From: Albugo candida
Lineage: Eukaryota > Oomycota > Peronosporomycetes > Albuginales > Albuginaceae
Assembly (NCBI GenBank): GCA_905220665.1
Contig: CAJNAR010000188.1
Coordinates: 47,499-111,498 of the forward strand
Reading direction: 5' to 3'
Length of the DNA: 64,000 nt
Shown here: in pieces, positions 32,869-43,490 of the stretch
Layout of the letters: each line of letters opens with the position of its first letter
Position numbering within the stretch: position 1 is the stretch's first letter
Made by a program: the position numbers and the translations under genes
The notes under the pieces: generated by a model
Told to the model about the DNA's origin: nothing
Database searches by the model: none
Seen by the model: only the letters and a program-made list of their open reading frames with translations

Positions 32869-34614
32869 TTTTTGGTGCGAGAATGATATTGGATTATATT
32901 ACATATATATACATCTGATACGGATAGATATTACATATCTGCTCTGTATACGTATACTTTTTGTGTATGCTGTTATCATTGCTTGTGGAATACTGTTACA
33001 AGCAACTCGAGGATACTACAGATAGCTGCTATGTCTACAAGCTTTTCTATTACATGCGCTTGAGAGTTGGCAGTGTGGAATAGCTAGTATTCATCGTATG
33101 GATGTTTTTTTAATCAGATTAGTGCTTTGTTGATAATGACAGAGGGGTAAACGTTGATCTCGCTCTTGCTCAATCGACTGCTGGTATCCTGACAGAAAAT
33201 TTGGAATAGAATTTCTCCGCTCTGATAGTTCTTGCAGTGTGCTCAAATACATCCGTACTATGAACTGCTCCATCAAACAACTCTGGACCAAGCTGATAAA
33301 ATGCACTTTTAAATTCATCGGTTATTGGATATGAAGTAATTCGCATGTGCGCTGTCACTTTCGCCATTGTAATCACACAAAAGCGGGATGAGAGATGACT
33401 TTGCTATACTCACAACCAATTTCAATCGACAATGATAGTATGTAGACAAATGAATCAGCAGAGTCATTTCTAAAGTACTGATACATTTCTAATGATAATG
33501 CCGTGATATCATGCCTTTCAACGACATTATTGAGTGCCACGCGACGCAAGCAAACGACGAATTGACTGCCTGGGGATCTCTATACTCTGGAGAAGGATGA
33601 AGCAATTCGTCTTGGTTGCGTCGGACTTTATATTTGACCAGCATTATCTGGTGTTGTATTCTAATATTGAGCTGCTGCATCTCCAGAGCAACGGAATTAC
33701 GTCGACTGTCTCGTCAAAGTTCTTTTCTCTATCGCTTCGGGCAGCTCCGTCATTTTTCCGCTTATGATTTCCAAACACTCTTTGAGAAATGAAATACGAG
33801 ATGCAGAGAAAGCACATAAACTGTGTGCAATATCACACAATCACAATTGATTGCACACTGAAGACGATACGATAGTCCAATTCCTTTGTGACATTTGATT
33901 TCCGATAGTCACATCGAAGAATGTGATTTCTCACCGCTTTTTTGCAATTGTACTGCTTTCAAAAGATTACTACGCTCCGATGACAGAACAGGTGTTTGCC
34001 AATGTTACATGGAGGCAGACAGAAGGGCTCAAGCGGAGATATCCGAGTGGTTTACGAGATAGAAAACCTCCAATTCCGACGCTGCTCGACGAATCTTATG
34101 TGATAGAGATGCAGTGCTGGTGGCAGTAGTCGTCAATCAATACGCAATTAGAGACAATTCCTTACGATAAGCTGAGAAGTGTATATGACGTCACTCTCAT
34201 CGAACAGAGTTGAGATCTGTTATTCCATTCTCCTGAGCGTGTAATCAGATACGGAAAGCGCTTTTGCATTTGAAAGTGCAAACATTCATTGTACTCGTGT
34301 CACAGAGATAAACCGATACAATTGGAGGGAAGTCTATGAAATGAGTGATGAGATCACCACATTCAAATGCCGTACATAGGCTTACAACGTGTCTTGTGGA
34401 ATACTATCGCAAACAGCGTTTTGCTTTGCAGGTCGTAACACTTTTATACGCAGTTGCTGTCGTCCTTTTGAATTGAGAAACGGTATGCGTCTCTGCTCGT
34501 TTTCATAAAACACCTCCAATCGCTTCCATTGACATTCTCAGTGTCCTCCGTTGAATGTCTCTTTTTCGACGCTTCCACTTTCACAATTACTCCATTGGCA
34601 TCTCCATGTGAGCT
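32869..34614. other. Intergenic with a LINE relic
   Basis: Holds the 5' region of the ORC1-type gene, a degraded LINE fragment at about 33160-33760, and otherwise AT-rich sequence without a recognisable gene. The downstream end adjoins the THADA stop codon. Confidence 0.5.
33160..33760 (-). mobile_element. Degraded LINE ORF2 fragment
   Basis: The minus strand at 33170-33376 encodes MAKVTAHMRI…KSAFYQLGPELFDG, matching MAEAIKHMRS…AAFYQLDPETFGE of the LINE copies at 52-62 kb. Near 33670 the plus strand TTGAGCTGCTGCATCTCC matches the LINE linker between endonuclease and RT. Much of the intervening sequence is lost or scrambled. An old relic of the same family. Confidence 0.65.
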
Positions 34615-37600
34615 TTATGCATTCACACTTGCTGACATTTGTGTGATGTGTGAGGTATGCTCTCTCACAGATACCTTGGAAACCTTTCCTGCAACGCCAC
34701 TCGTCTCGTGACACAATACTTTTAATTCGGTGAGAAAGCCCGGATGGATAGCTGCCGTATTGCTTGATACGAGCATAGAGTATAAAGCCTCTGCTGCTGT
34801 CTCAACCGCTGAATCCACTTTTCGCTCTTTGACGCAAGACATTTGCACAATGCGAAGAAGAGCGTATAAACGCGGGAAAATGCGTTTATTGTACAGCACA
34901 TTGTGTTGGATACTATTGTGCACATTCGCATCGAGCACAAGCGCTTCCACAGTCGCTATGAAGGCTCCATACATTCTCTGTCGAACATTCTGAGGCACTC
35001 TGTACGAGAGAGACGATGCTGCGCTCAAATAATGCTGCATGACCAGCTCAAAATCTTGAACATCGATGCCCTTTTCCGCACGGAACACTGGAGAGGTATC
35101 ACTCTGATCCGACTGCAACTCACAGCTGGAAATTGCGTGTGGTAAATTGTCACATAAAGAAAATAGCAATTCTTCGAGACAGCTTTCAGCAACAGACTCG
35201 AAATCGGAGTGAATTGTCAATGCATCCACAAGAAGAGTCATAATGTGCGACAAAAGATGTGATTCCGACAGATTTGGTGCATGGAGATGATGAAAGTGAT
35301 CGTGAAACACTTGTTGTATCGCTTGTCGCGCATAGTTGCGTGTGTTTGGATCGTCCGCTTGTAGTAATGAGATTGCAGCAATCCAACAATGCGTAGCTGC
35401 TTCCTTTGAAAATGTCCAGCAAGACAGCAGCCCACAGAGACTTAGAGCTTTGCTCGCGGCTTGTCGCACGCAAACTGGAGATGAGGTATCCGCCCAATCG
35501 AGAATTTGTCGACTGAACCGAGTCCAATGCTCCAGCGGTAGTGACAGTGTCGAGGTCGTTAGAGCCTGTTGGGCTCTACACCATACCGCTAGTAGCCGGA
35601 GAGAGGCACATTGAATGTCCACATTTCGACTGCTTTTCATGACATTATATACTTTCAATCCCATTTGATGCGCCAAAAAACGACTTTGCTGATCGATTTC
35701 TCCATCCGTTCGGCGTTTACAGCATTGATAGCCAATTTCCAAAAGTCGTACTCGACATTGCGGTTGTGTTTCATATTCCCAAAGCGATGGAAATAGCGTC
35801 AAAAGCTGCTTCAGAAAGTCTTTTGACGGCTGTCGACTGATTGCTTTTTGTACGCAACGCATAGCGGTGTTACGTATTTCCAAATAATGACTCTGTAAAA
35901 GAGTATCTAAAAACGGGAATGGATGCGAATGTGTCGTGAAATAGAGACGAACGAGTGTTTGATTTCGTTCATACGACCCGGGACGTTGTCGTGGTACATT
36001 GGTACACAGCTGGTACAATTGATCGTGACACTTGACGCGTACCTGTGACAGTATCTCGTTTTTGGTACTGTGATCGTCCCAATGTGACATCACAAGTACC
36101 CGATGCAGTACCTTTAATGCCTGTGCCACAATACTCACACACAAAATTGAATCCTTCCAATACGAAATCACAGACTCAAACACTGTTACTATGATTGCCG
36201 TATTTTCTCTCTTATTCGCCTCCGTACAGTCATTCGATGGAGTACTCATACGGGCTAACAAGTGCTCTATTTGTAAAAGCACCCCATGGATCGTATTGTT
36301 CCCCTGTAATTGGAATGGTGCATTGTGTCGCGCGCTGTGCGCTGCCATTTCGTTGGCATTAAATTGCTTCCCATTTCCGAGCGATTGTGCCAATTGACAC
36401 AAAATCCCATTCACACAATCCTCTGATACAATTGCGGCTAACGCACGTGCAGCCATTTGGCGAACAGCAGCCGATTTGAGTCTTCCGCATCGAATTACAT
36501 GCGGCACAAAACACTGCAAACTTGTGTCTACCACATTATTGTCGGTATAGTGCATTGCACCCCGTATTTCGTCGTCTTCCTTTGGTTTCAGCCGACTCAA
36601 GACCATCAGAATAAAGTAAATACTCGACGATTTCGCTTCATCACCATCACCATCATCATCACCATCACCACTAGCAAAGCGCTCGTACAAAAACTGTCGA
36701 AACCCAGGACACCCTAAAAATAATGTGCTACACACTATTCTTTCATCTCGTGCGCCATCGGCAATGCGCTTATCGCCAATAGCTCTCTGTGTAATGGCTG
36801 TGTACAGCATCATTGACGAATTACGAACCGCCCAAATCGCCACACCAAATCCTTCAATCGCCACGTGAAAGATTGGCACAATGTACGCGCGCGTATCGTC
36901 AGCGAGGACAGCGTCCTGACATATCAATTTCAGCACATTGAGCGCATGAATTTTGGATCGTATTGTGCACTTCGATGCGTCGCGACGGGATGCGACTCTC
37001 AATAGCTGTTCCACCACACGTGCAAAGAGTTTTGCGTCTCTGTTGCGCGGTTCTGCGCGTAAAATAGCGAGAAAACAATACGCAAATCCGCTGCTTCTTC
37101 TCAGAATGAAATTTTGTGTGGCATCACATAATTTCTCAAGCAGAAACTCAATCCATTGCGATAACAACTGTGCGATGCGTTCGTTGGAGAGTGAGAAACG
37201 ACGACAAATCCCTTCAAAATTCACAAACACACTCGCAATGGCGCCCTGGTGCTTCAATTGGAGCAGAATTCGCATTAGTAAATGACCCGAAAACCTCACG
37301 TCTTTGAAGCTCCATACAGCGCCAAGAGAATGGGAAAGTGGGAATCGTTCCATCAGCACACGAAGCAACGCACTTCCCTCGCGAACCGCCAACCAGCTTC
37401 CAACGACGATACGCTCATGTAATCCGTCTTCATCCTCCGTTACAATCAAATGCCCGCGACAATCGACACGAAGCGTATGGACCTCCTCACTGATACCCGC
37501 GACAGTAGCGGTGATGGGACCAACAACGCTGAGCATATCACTTACAGTGTCGTTTTCTGTATCGCTAATGACACTTTTTGAGAATTGGATCGATTTGTAA

Positions 37601-40467
37601 ACGCAATTGAGAAGTTTTTGCATCAATTTCGGGTGTGCGATTACTTTCTGTGTATCAATGATCTCCAAATAATATCGCAGCGTTAAGAGATGGCCGTGAA
37701 GGAATCGAACGGATGTCTGGTGCTCCATCACATTTCTCCATGTGCGCGTATTCCGAGCGAGTGATTCCGTCAGCATTTCAATTGGACGCAATACGAAATC
37801 GGATGTTTCCATTTCCAATGCATTGGAATTCATTTCATTTTCAATCACTTTGATGATCGACGCTGATGTTCTTCCTCTTTTATATACAAAACAGAGTATC
37901 AAAGCGCCCGCATCACATTCGCGTTGACGAGCACAGGCAATCAATTGGAGTCCCCAATGCATTAAAGCACGCCACGTATCCGCATGCCATACTTCCGAGT
38001 CGAATGGGATGCTTTCAAGACATTTGCACGATAACGATCGAATGATATCCCACGAGCTCGACAAAAGATGCAACAGATTCAGTAATATATGAGCTGACAC
38101 GAGTGGTTTCAATGACAGAGACGTCGATGGGAACATTTCAAAGCAAAGTAAAAGCACTTGGAGACCCATAATGGTTCGTGTTGGAACGGATCCGACGGCA
38201 ATGGAATCGATGATATAACGACAAAGCCACTTTTGGAAAGCTACTGCGAGTGCTACTTGCTTTTGATCCATGTGACAACTCTTTTCAGTGAGTCTCACAG
38301 CCTCGCGGATACGAAGAAAAATCGATTTCAGTCCAATTAATGCATTCATTCGATCGGAAGGAGCGATTTCGTGGGAACTTTGCGATAAAAACGATTTCAG
38401 GAGGTTCAATTCTGCTTCCGATGGCATTATCGTCGACTTGAGTGAGGCTGAAAGCGCGTCGAATGCTGCTCCTCGGATATCAGCGCTCGCATGACGTAAG
38501 CCAACAGCGATCTCATCCAAGGCCTCAAAATGATTCTCATGCAATTGTTGGCGTGTAAACCGTTTCCTGGCGTACTTTGTAATGTGCAAAAGCGCCCACA
38601 GATGCGCGGAAGACTGCTTCCAATCGCTCCCAACCGCTCGTGCAAGTGTGAAAAGCAGAGACGCATCGACACCAAAAAGAAGCGGAAATGTGTATGAGAC
38701 CAAACGCCTACGAAATCGGAAATCATTGGATCCGATCGCTTTATAAATTGCCACAATTAATTGATTTTGGAAGCATTCTTTCTCTGTGTCAATTGCTTTG
38801 AGGAGCTCAACGAGTGATTCCGAAGCCATTGCGTACGTCTCATCCGACGCGATGGCACCGACGATATCCGACACGAATTCCTGATTTTGCTTCCACACAG
38901 ATAGCACATCGACACGCTTTTCCTTCAACAGAATCGAAATCATTGCGTACTTTGCTCGACGATTGGATCGTAGCTCCAAGATTTCAGATACGATTGGCAT
39001 CCATTCGATTTGCAGCTGTAGTAAATGCGAAAAAAGCGACGGCATGAAATGATACATTTTCTTTGACGGATGATCCCAATGCGAAAGAACAAGTGCAAAT
39101 ATCTTTCTCAGTGTCGCTGTGCTCGTACACGCGTTCCCTGTCGACTGATAATTGTCACGGAGTCGACGTAATGCGATCTCTAACACTTGGATTCCGTATA
39201 AACGGACGAGAAAGGCTTCCGTCATACAAATGGAGTGTATCTGTAAAAGGAGATCTTCCAACACACAAATGGCGGAATTCGTCGATTTAAAGTGACCACA
39301 AAGCTCCTCATTGCCGCTGCATGTGATCACTGCCCGATATACTGCCAGTCGGACGTACACATTGTCCTGTTGACTGGAAATCTGTGCAGAGAAAATCTCT
39401 TTGCACTGACAAATGTGATGAGAGCAGACAACGCACACACTGTCTGTTGATGTATCCAAAGCAAATAAATCGATGCTGCAAAGTGTCTGACGGAAAATGA
39501 AATTCTTACGAGTTTCCAGCGTTACGCATTGCATCAAAGGGTTCATTTCAATCCAATTTCGGTACAGTGAGATGCCACAGAGCGCTACTTGTGTCAATAC
39601 GTCTTTCGGCATCCCTTTGTGCTGCAAAAGGACGCAGCAATGTCTCATCAGCGTATACATCTGCTGCCAAATACCATCTCTGTTCGACAGTATCGAATCG
39701 TCTTTTTTGAGTGAATTTAACCGCTTCCATAGCGTGTTCTTAGAGCACAAAAGAAGTAAACATTTGACAACAAGTTGAGCGTTTTCGAGAGCCATAGCGT
39801 TTGTATGCGAAACGATTGCTTTGAGAGTATTATTTTGACAGCATCGCTCGAGTTGGGTCGTTAGATAACGCAATACGCGCTGTAGCGAGTCACACGCACA
39901 GCGGAGCACAAAAGAAGACATCAGAAATTGAGATTCCAACATCAAACGAAGTATTTCGAGCCTCAAAAAGGTACTATTCGACTGCGTGCAGACATTCGAT
40001 GCGATTTCGTTGATGTACAGCTCCATTTCATTGCAAAGGACTGTGTGGAGATTTGGTGGCTCGGGAAATAACTTGAAAATTGTATAGAGAGCGGTAAGAA
40101 GTGATTTTCGAAGGCGATCATTGCTGTCGTACATTGCCGAGAACAGTCGAAATAAAAGACGCGATAGAGTTCGAAAGCATTGTAAAGTGTCGATAGTAAA
40201 GACACTGTGTTTCTGTTGTATTTGGATGCATTTCGCACGCAGCGATTGGATGCAATTGAGCTGAGCGTAAACGGATGGACATGCGGTAAGTTGCTCGTAC
40301 CATTCGGAAACGTCGACAAATGGCTCTGATACATTGCATAGCAATTCATTGCGTGGCACGGAAGCGACATACACTTTAAAATTGACAGCGGGAGGATCCA
40401 ATGGGCTCACAGAGCCGTGCGACGGCTTTGTGTCGTGTGAAATCGCTTTCTTTTTTTTTCGGACCAT
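34615..40467 (-). CDS. THADA/Trm732-family protein with DUF2428 domain
   Basis: 1950 residues in a single open frame, close to the roughly 1950 residues of human THADA. It starts MVRKKKKAISHD. The family is a large helical-repeat (HEAT/ARM-like) protein. In yeast, Trm732 partners the Trm7 methyltransferase for 2'-O-methylation of tRNA position 32. The DUF2428 signature is clear: LRRSSGFAYCFLAILRAEPRNRD, followed by the segment WAVRNSSMMLYTAI (around residue 1210). Downstream is an Asp/Gly-rich low-complexity insert (SGDGDDDGDGDEAKSS) from a CATCAC-type microsatellite at 36637-36672. Helical repeats fill the rest. No signal peptide or membrane segment is convincing. Function here is inferred from the family. 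Confidence 0.88.
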   Translation of the reverse strand: MVRKKKKAISHDTKPSHGSVSPLDPPAVNFKVYVASVPRNELLCNVSEPFVDVSEWYEQLTACPSVYAQLNCIQSLRAKCIQIQQKHSVFTIDTLQCFRTLSRLLFRLFSAMYDSNDRLRKSLLTALYTIFKLFPEPPNLHTVLCNEMELYINEIASNVCTQSNSTFLRLEILRLMLESQFLMSSFVLRCACDSLQRVLRYLTTQLERCCQNNTLKAIVSHTNAMALENAQLVVKCLLLLCSKNTLWKRLNSLKKDDSILSNRDGIWQQMYTLMRHCCVLLQHKGMPKDVLTQVALCGISLYRNWIEMNPLMQCVTLETRKNFIFRQTLCSIDLFALDTSTDSVCVVCSHHICQCKEIFSAQISSQQDNVYVRLAVYRAVITCSGNEELCGHFKSTNSAICVLEDLLLQIHSICMTEAFLVRLYGIQVLEIALRRLRDNYQSTGNACTSTATLRKIFALVLSHWDHPSKKMYHFMPSLFSHLLQLQIEWMPIVSEILELRSNRRAKYAMISILLKEKRVDVLSVWKQNQEFVSDIVGAIASDETYAMASESLVELLKAIDTEKECFQNQLIVAIYKAIGSNDFRFRRRLVSYTFPLLFGVDASLLFTLARAVGSDWKQSSAHLWALLHITKYARKRFTRQQLHENHFEALDEIAVGLRHASADIRGAAFDALSASLKSTIMPSEAELNLLKSFLSQSSHEIAPSDRMNALIGLKSIFLRIREAVRLTEKSCHMDQKQVALAVAFQKWLCRYIIDSIAVGSVPTRTIMGLQVLLLCFEMFPSTSLSLKPLVSAHILLNLLHLLSSSWDIIRSLSCKCLESIPFDSEVWHADTWRALMHWGLQLIACARQRECDAGALILCFVYKRGRTSASIIKVIENEMNSNALEMETSDFVLRPIEMLTESLARNTRTWRNVMEHQTSVRFLHGHLLTLRYYLEIIDTQKVIAHPKLMQKLLNCVYKSIQFSKSVISDTENDTVSDMLSVVGPITATVAGISEEVHTLRVDCRGHLIVTEDEDGLHERIVVGSWLAVREGSALLRVLMERFPLSHSLGAVWSFKDVRFSGHLLMRILLQLKHQGAIASVFVNFEGICRRFSLSNERIAQLLSQWIEFLLEKLCDATQNFILRRSSGFAYCFLAILRAEPRNRDAKLFARVVEQLLRVASRRDASKCTIRSKIHALNVLKLICQDAVLADDTRAYIVPIFHVAIEGFGVAIWAVRNSSMMLYTAITQRAIGDKRIADGARDERIVCSTLFLGCPGFRQFLYERFASGDGDDDGDGDEAKSSSIYFILMVLSRLKPKEDDEIRGAMHYTDNNVVDTSLQCFVPHVIRCGRLKSAAVRQMAARALAAIVSEDCVNGILCQLAQSLGNGKQFNANEMAAHSARHNAPFQLQGNNTIHGVLLQIEHLLARMSTPSNDCTEANKRENTAIIVTVFESVISYWKDSILCVSIVAQALKVLHRVLVMSHWDDHSTKNEILSQVRVKCHDQLYQLCTNVPRQRPGSYERNQTLVRLYFTTHSHPFPFLDTLLQSHYLEIRNTAMRCVQKAISRQPSKDFLKQLLTLFPSLWEYETQPQCRVRLLEIGYQCCKRRTDGEIDQQSRFLAHQMGLKVYNVMKSSRNVDIQCASLRLLAVWCRAQQALTTSTLSLPLEHWTRFSRQILDWADTSSPVCVRQAASKALSLCGLLSCWTFSKEAATHCWIAAISLLQADDPNTRNYARQAIQQVFHDHFHHLHAPNLSESHLLSHIMTLLVDALTIHSDFESVAESCLEELLFSLCDNLPHAISSCELQSDQSDTSPVFRAEKGIDVQDFELVMQHYLSAASSLSYRVPQNVRQRMYGAFIATVEALVLDANVHNSIQHNVLYNKRIFPRLYALLRIVQMSCVKERKVDSAVETAAEALYSMLVSSNTAAIHPGFLTELKVLCHETSGVAGKVSKVSVREHTSHITQMSASVNA
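36637..36672. repeat. CATCAC/CATCAT microsatellite within the THADA-like gene
   Basis: Imperfect trinucleotide-phase run on the plus strand. Because its unit is a multiple of three it preserves frame and encodes an Asp/Gly-rich loop on the minus strand. Confidence 0.85.
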
Positions 40468-41261
40468 TCGATGTTGCAGTTACATCAATTTAGGATGAGA
40501 CTTTAGATCAGGAAAAGTGGAAGCGTAATTAGGACGCGGTGTGAGGGAACATATTGGATGTGCATTCGTACGTCATGTATGCTGTACGGTACGGGATCGA
40601 GAAAGACATATGTAGGGATTACGTTATCATTATATGTCTTGTCGATTATCGCAACTATGGGGTCAAAGCTACGAAGCGTGCAAGACAATGAACGTCTTCG
40701 AATATAGCGCCATGGATCCGATTCCGTTGATTACAAAGACCTCAATTTTGACTTATTAGTAGAAGACGCATCCAAGCGATATTGAACGTTGACGTTAGTA
40801 TTTCCATTTCCCCAAATTGATTGATAGAATCACTCCGACAAATGAGTATAATCGATACCGCTTCCATTGAATTGTTCTTTACAATTTAAACTGCAATTCG
40901 AATAGATCTCTCATTCTGCGCTATATCACTTTATATGTGCACACTTTTAATCCTACTCGTCAACTGAAGCGCCTTCACATAAAACCATTGCACCACGTTC
41001 TCACTACTTCTCGCACTCGGCAAGCATTACAGTACACCTGAATGATGATTTCCACTAATTAGCTTTCCCCATTTGCTGCAACGCCGCCGTCCTTACAAAC
41101 ACACAACGTGACGCGTCATGCGATTCAAAAGTAAACTCAAAAAAGTAATTTAGTTGAAAACTTTTTAGCAAATCACAATTTCAAAATCGTAAAAAGTAAG
41201 TTAAAGACTTGAACTTTTGTGCTGCACGTAATACTAACTGACAGAGGAAGAATGACTGTCT
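40468..41261. other. Intergenic, THADA-like gene 5' region
   Basis: About 800 bp without a recognisable gene. It contains the upstream region of the THADA-like gene and the 3' region of the coiled-coil gene, both on the minus strand. AT-rich, with several A- and T-runs. Confidence 0.5.
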
Positions 41262-42461
41262 CTAGACATGATTGGTATTGGCTGTAGTTCCGTGCTTTCG
41301 CTCTCCAAGCAGTCGAAAGTACTGACATAGATAACAGCTTGCGTCCATTCTACCTTGATCTGCCAAGTCAAAACGCGGGTACCCGTGGACGTGACAATAG
41401 CTTTTCATATTTTGAGGCTCGTGACACGACGGCGCGCGATTGATTGCAGCATTTCGCATTTGACGAGAATCGCTAGCCTCCGCTTGACTCGCACTGTTGT
41501 TGATACCACGATCCTTCAAAACATGAAGATCTCTCATGACAGCGCGTACATCAGATCGTATCATTTCCACATCTTCTTGAAGCTTGTGATACGCAGGGGT
41601 GTCCGAACGTCGAGTTAAATTGCGTGAAGCGGTTGACTGTGCGCAAGTTTCATTTCCAGATGATCGATAGGAGATAGCACTTCCATTCACAGTCCCTGAA
41701 CATTCCCAGCTTACTTGGTGATGAACGGCTTCTAATTGTCCCGATATTTTATCCAGATAATCGTTTATATTGGAATTTGTATGGACATATGACTCGCTAA
41801 GTTGATCCAATTGCGTCTTACATGCTAAAAGCTCAAAACGAACATTAGACAGATCCTGCTCACTCCCTGCTGCATCATCTTGATTTCTATTGAACGGTTT
41901 CAATTCTGATATTTCATGAATCTGTTGATCTTCCTGCTTTTGAAATTCTTCATTCAAAAACGTCGAAAAATGACTATATCGATCGAGATATCGCACTTTA
42001 GACAAACACGTCGCTATTTTCTTCAATATATCATGTTTCAAAGCATCTCGAACAGCCATCGACTCCTGATACGAAGCATTTAATGCATCTAAATCTCTCT
42101 CTACTTCGACCAGAGTCGGAAGTGTCAAATGCTGTGATTGCTTCAGTTTCGTCACATCTGCTTGTAGATCACGATTCTCTGCTTGTAGATCTTCATTCTG
42201 TAGTTTTAACGACTGAATCTCATCTTCAAACGCACTGCTTCTTACGTGTTGCTTTCGTGCCGTTGAGAATCTATAATGAGCTTCTATTTCATTTCCAGTA
42301 GTAATTTTCCTCTTTCGCTTTGTTCTGGAAATGGACGTACGACCGGAGAGGCAGGAAGACGTCGTTACGGATGTTCTTATGTTAACGTCTTTGCGCATGT
42401 TCTCTCCACGTAGCGTGATGCTCGAATCCTCACAATTAGTGCGATTACATGTTCTTGTCAT
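41262..42461 (-). CDS. Coiled-coil protein of unknown function
   Basis: 399 residues, ATG at 42461. A basic N-terminus (SRTKRKRKI, possible nuclear signal) is followed by a strong coiled coil with heptads (DEIQSLKLQNEDLQAENRDLQADVTKLKQS, residues about 78-110). Further helical segments reach about residue 310. The C-terminus is Cys/His-containing (CHEPQNMKSYCHVHGYP, DASCYLCQYFRLLG) and could bind a metal, but the spacing fits no zinc finger I know. No signal peptide. It lies head-to-tail upstream of the THADA-like gene with about 800 bp between. Orthology not recognised; a cytoskeletal or centrosomal role is only a guess. Confidence 0.72.
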   Translation of the reverse strand: MTRTCNRTNCEDSSITLRGENMRKDVNIRTSVTTSSCLSGRTSISRTKRKRKITTGNEIEAHYRFSTARKQHVRSSAFEDEIQSLKLQNEDLQAENRDLQADVTKLKQSQHLTLPTLVEVERDLDALNASYQESMAVRDALKHDILKKIATCLSKVRYLDRYSHFSTFLNEEFQKQEDQQIHEISELKPFNRNQDDAAGSEQDLSNVRFELLACKTQLDQLSESYVHTNSNINDYLDKISGQLEAVHHQVSWECSGTVNGSAISYRSSGNETCAQSTASRNLTRRSDTPAYHKLQEDVEMIRSDVRAVMRDLHVLKDRGINNSASQAEASDSRQMRNAAINRAPSCHEPQNMKSYCHVHGYPRFDLADQGRMDASCYLCQYFRLLGERKHGTTANTNHV

Positions 42462-43490
42462 TATAATGGCTATGACGGAGTGTTTGTATAGACCTTTATT
42501 TAGAATGGTACGGAACTTGTCTGCGATCTGATCGCTTATTGGCTATATTCATTTTTGATCGCAATTGCGCGCCGCTTTCCTCCGAGCGCTTCCTCTACGC
42601 AGTCAATACGCACGATTTCGCTTGCTTTAGACAACAGACAAACAGCGGAATCTTTCATACACGTAGAAACTATATATTTTCGTGAATGATTTCGAACGTG
42701 CGTTTATGTACCCGACATTTTCCTTTGATGAACGAACAGGAGACATTATATCTGTTCGTAGGTTTTGTGTCAAAACGCTTTGAGAATGTCGACAGCGAAT
42801 GGATCGATTGAAAAAGAGCAATATCGAAAAGTGTTAATTGAAGTGAAAGATTATCGACTGTTTGGACTGTAAATTGGGGAAATAAAGCTTTGTAATGGAT
42901 CAGCATCATCCAACGCTACCTACACGCGTGCCTGTGAGGAGTTGACAGATTCAGCATCAGAGTCTGTATGATGGAACCCATCAGTCTCTTGGTATTTGAG
43001 TAATACAAAACAAACAAAAGCGACATTTGCACGCATTCGCATTGTCAAAACCATACAAGTCGATCTGATGCGGCATTCGGATGTGGTGGCAGTGTTCAGT
43101 GGCGTTTATAAGCGGCCTGGCGGAAGAATAGCTTGATATGCGCGATTTCAACTCTTGCTAGTGTTTTTGATGTCCTTGGCGATGGAATCACTTTGAAGTC
43201 GGGTGTAATAGCAATTTTGGGCAAGGCTCCTAAATATCCTGACAATGGTCGATTCAATTCGCTCAGGGTACCGCATGGACCGAAGTCGCCACAAAGCAGA
43301 AAACTCATTTCTGAAAAGTAAATGAATGTGCTGAATGCAAGTTTTTCTTCACTCATATCCAATTCCCTTTTACTCGCAATCGCTCACTGCGCAAGAACAA
43401 TGGCTTCCAATGGTTCTAAATCCAATGCTTTTACAAGCAACAACACTACTTTCTATAGTACCCGCCCGACATTCGTCAAGTGCTCAGCAC
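42462..43490. other. Intergenic with a possible small gene
   Basis: 1 kb between the coiled-coil gene and the CFAP45-like gene. 43096-43362 is open on the minus strand (88 codons; from an internal Met MSFLLCGDFGPCGTLSELNR, ending AAYKRH) and 43133-43321 on the plus strand (TLKSGVIAILGKAPKYPDNG). A TTTACTTTTCAG acceptor-like site on the minus strand precedes that internal Met. I cannot decide which strand, if either, is coding. Confidence 0.35.
43096..43362 (-). CDS. Possible small gene or exon, strand uncertain
   Basis: 88-codon open frame in otherwise stop-rich AT-rich DNA. The composition looks protein-like, with Pro/Gly-rich LSGYLGALPKIAITPDFKVIPSPRTSK. An acceptor-like TTTACTTTTCAG before the internal Met suggests this could be the last exon of a spliced gene. 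The opposite strand is also open over the same bases. No family recognised. Confidence 0.25.
   Translation of the reverse strand: MDMSEEKLAFSTFIYFSEMSFLLCGDFGPCGTLSELNRPLSGYLGALPKIAITPDFKVIPSPRTSKTLARVEIAHIKLFFRQAAYKRH

Noticed and set aside
34035..34110. tRNA-Ser/Leu-like A box (ATATCCGAGTGGTTTACGAG)
   Set aside because: No matching acceptor stem, no B box and no plausible anticodon arm; coincidence in unique sequence.
36457..36717. Plus-strand ORF across the CATCAC microsatellite
   Set aside because: Antisense shadow of the THADA-like gene, kept open by the repeat.
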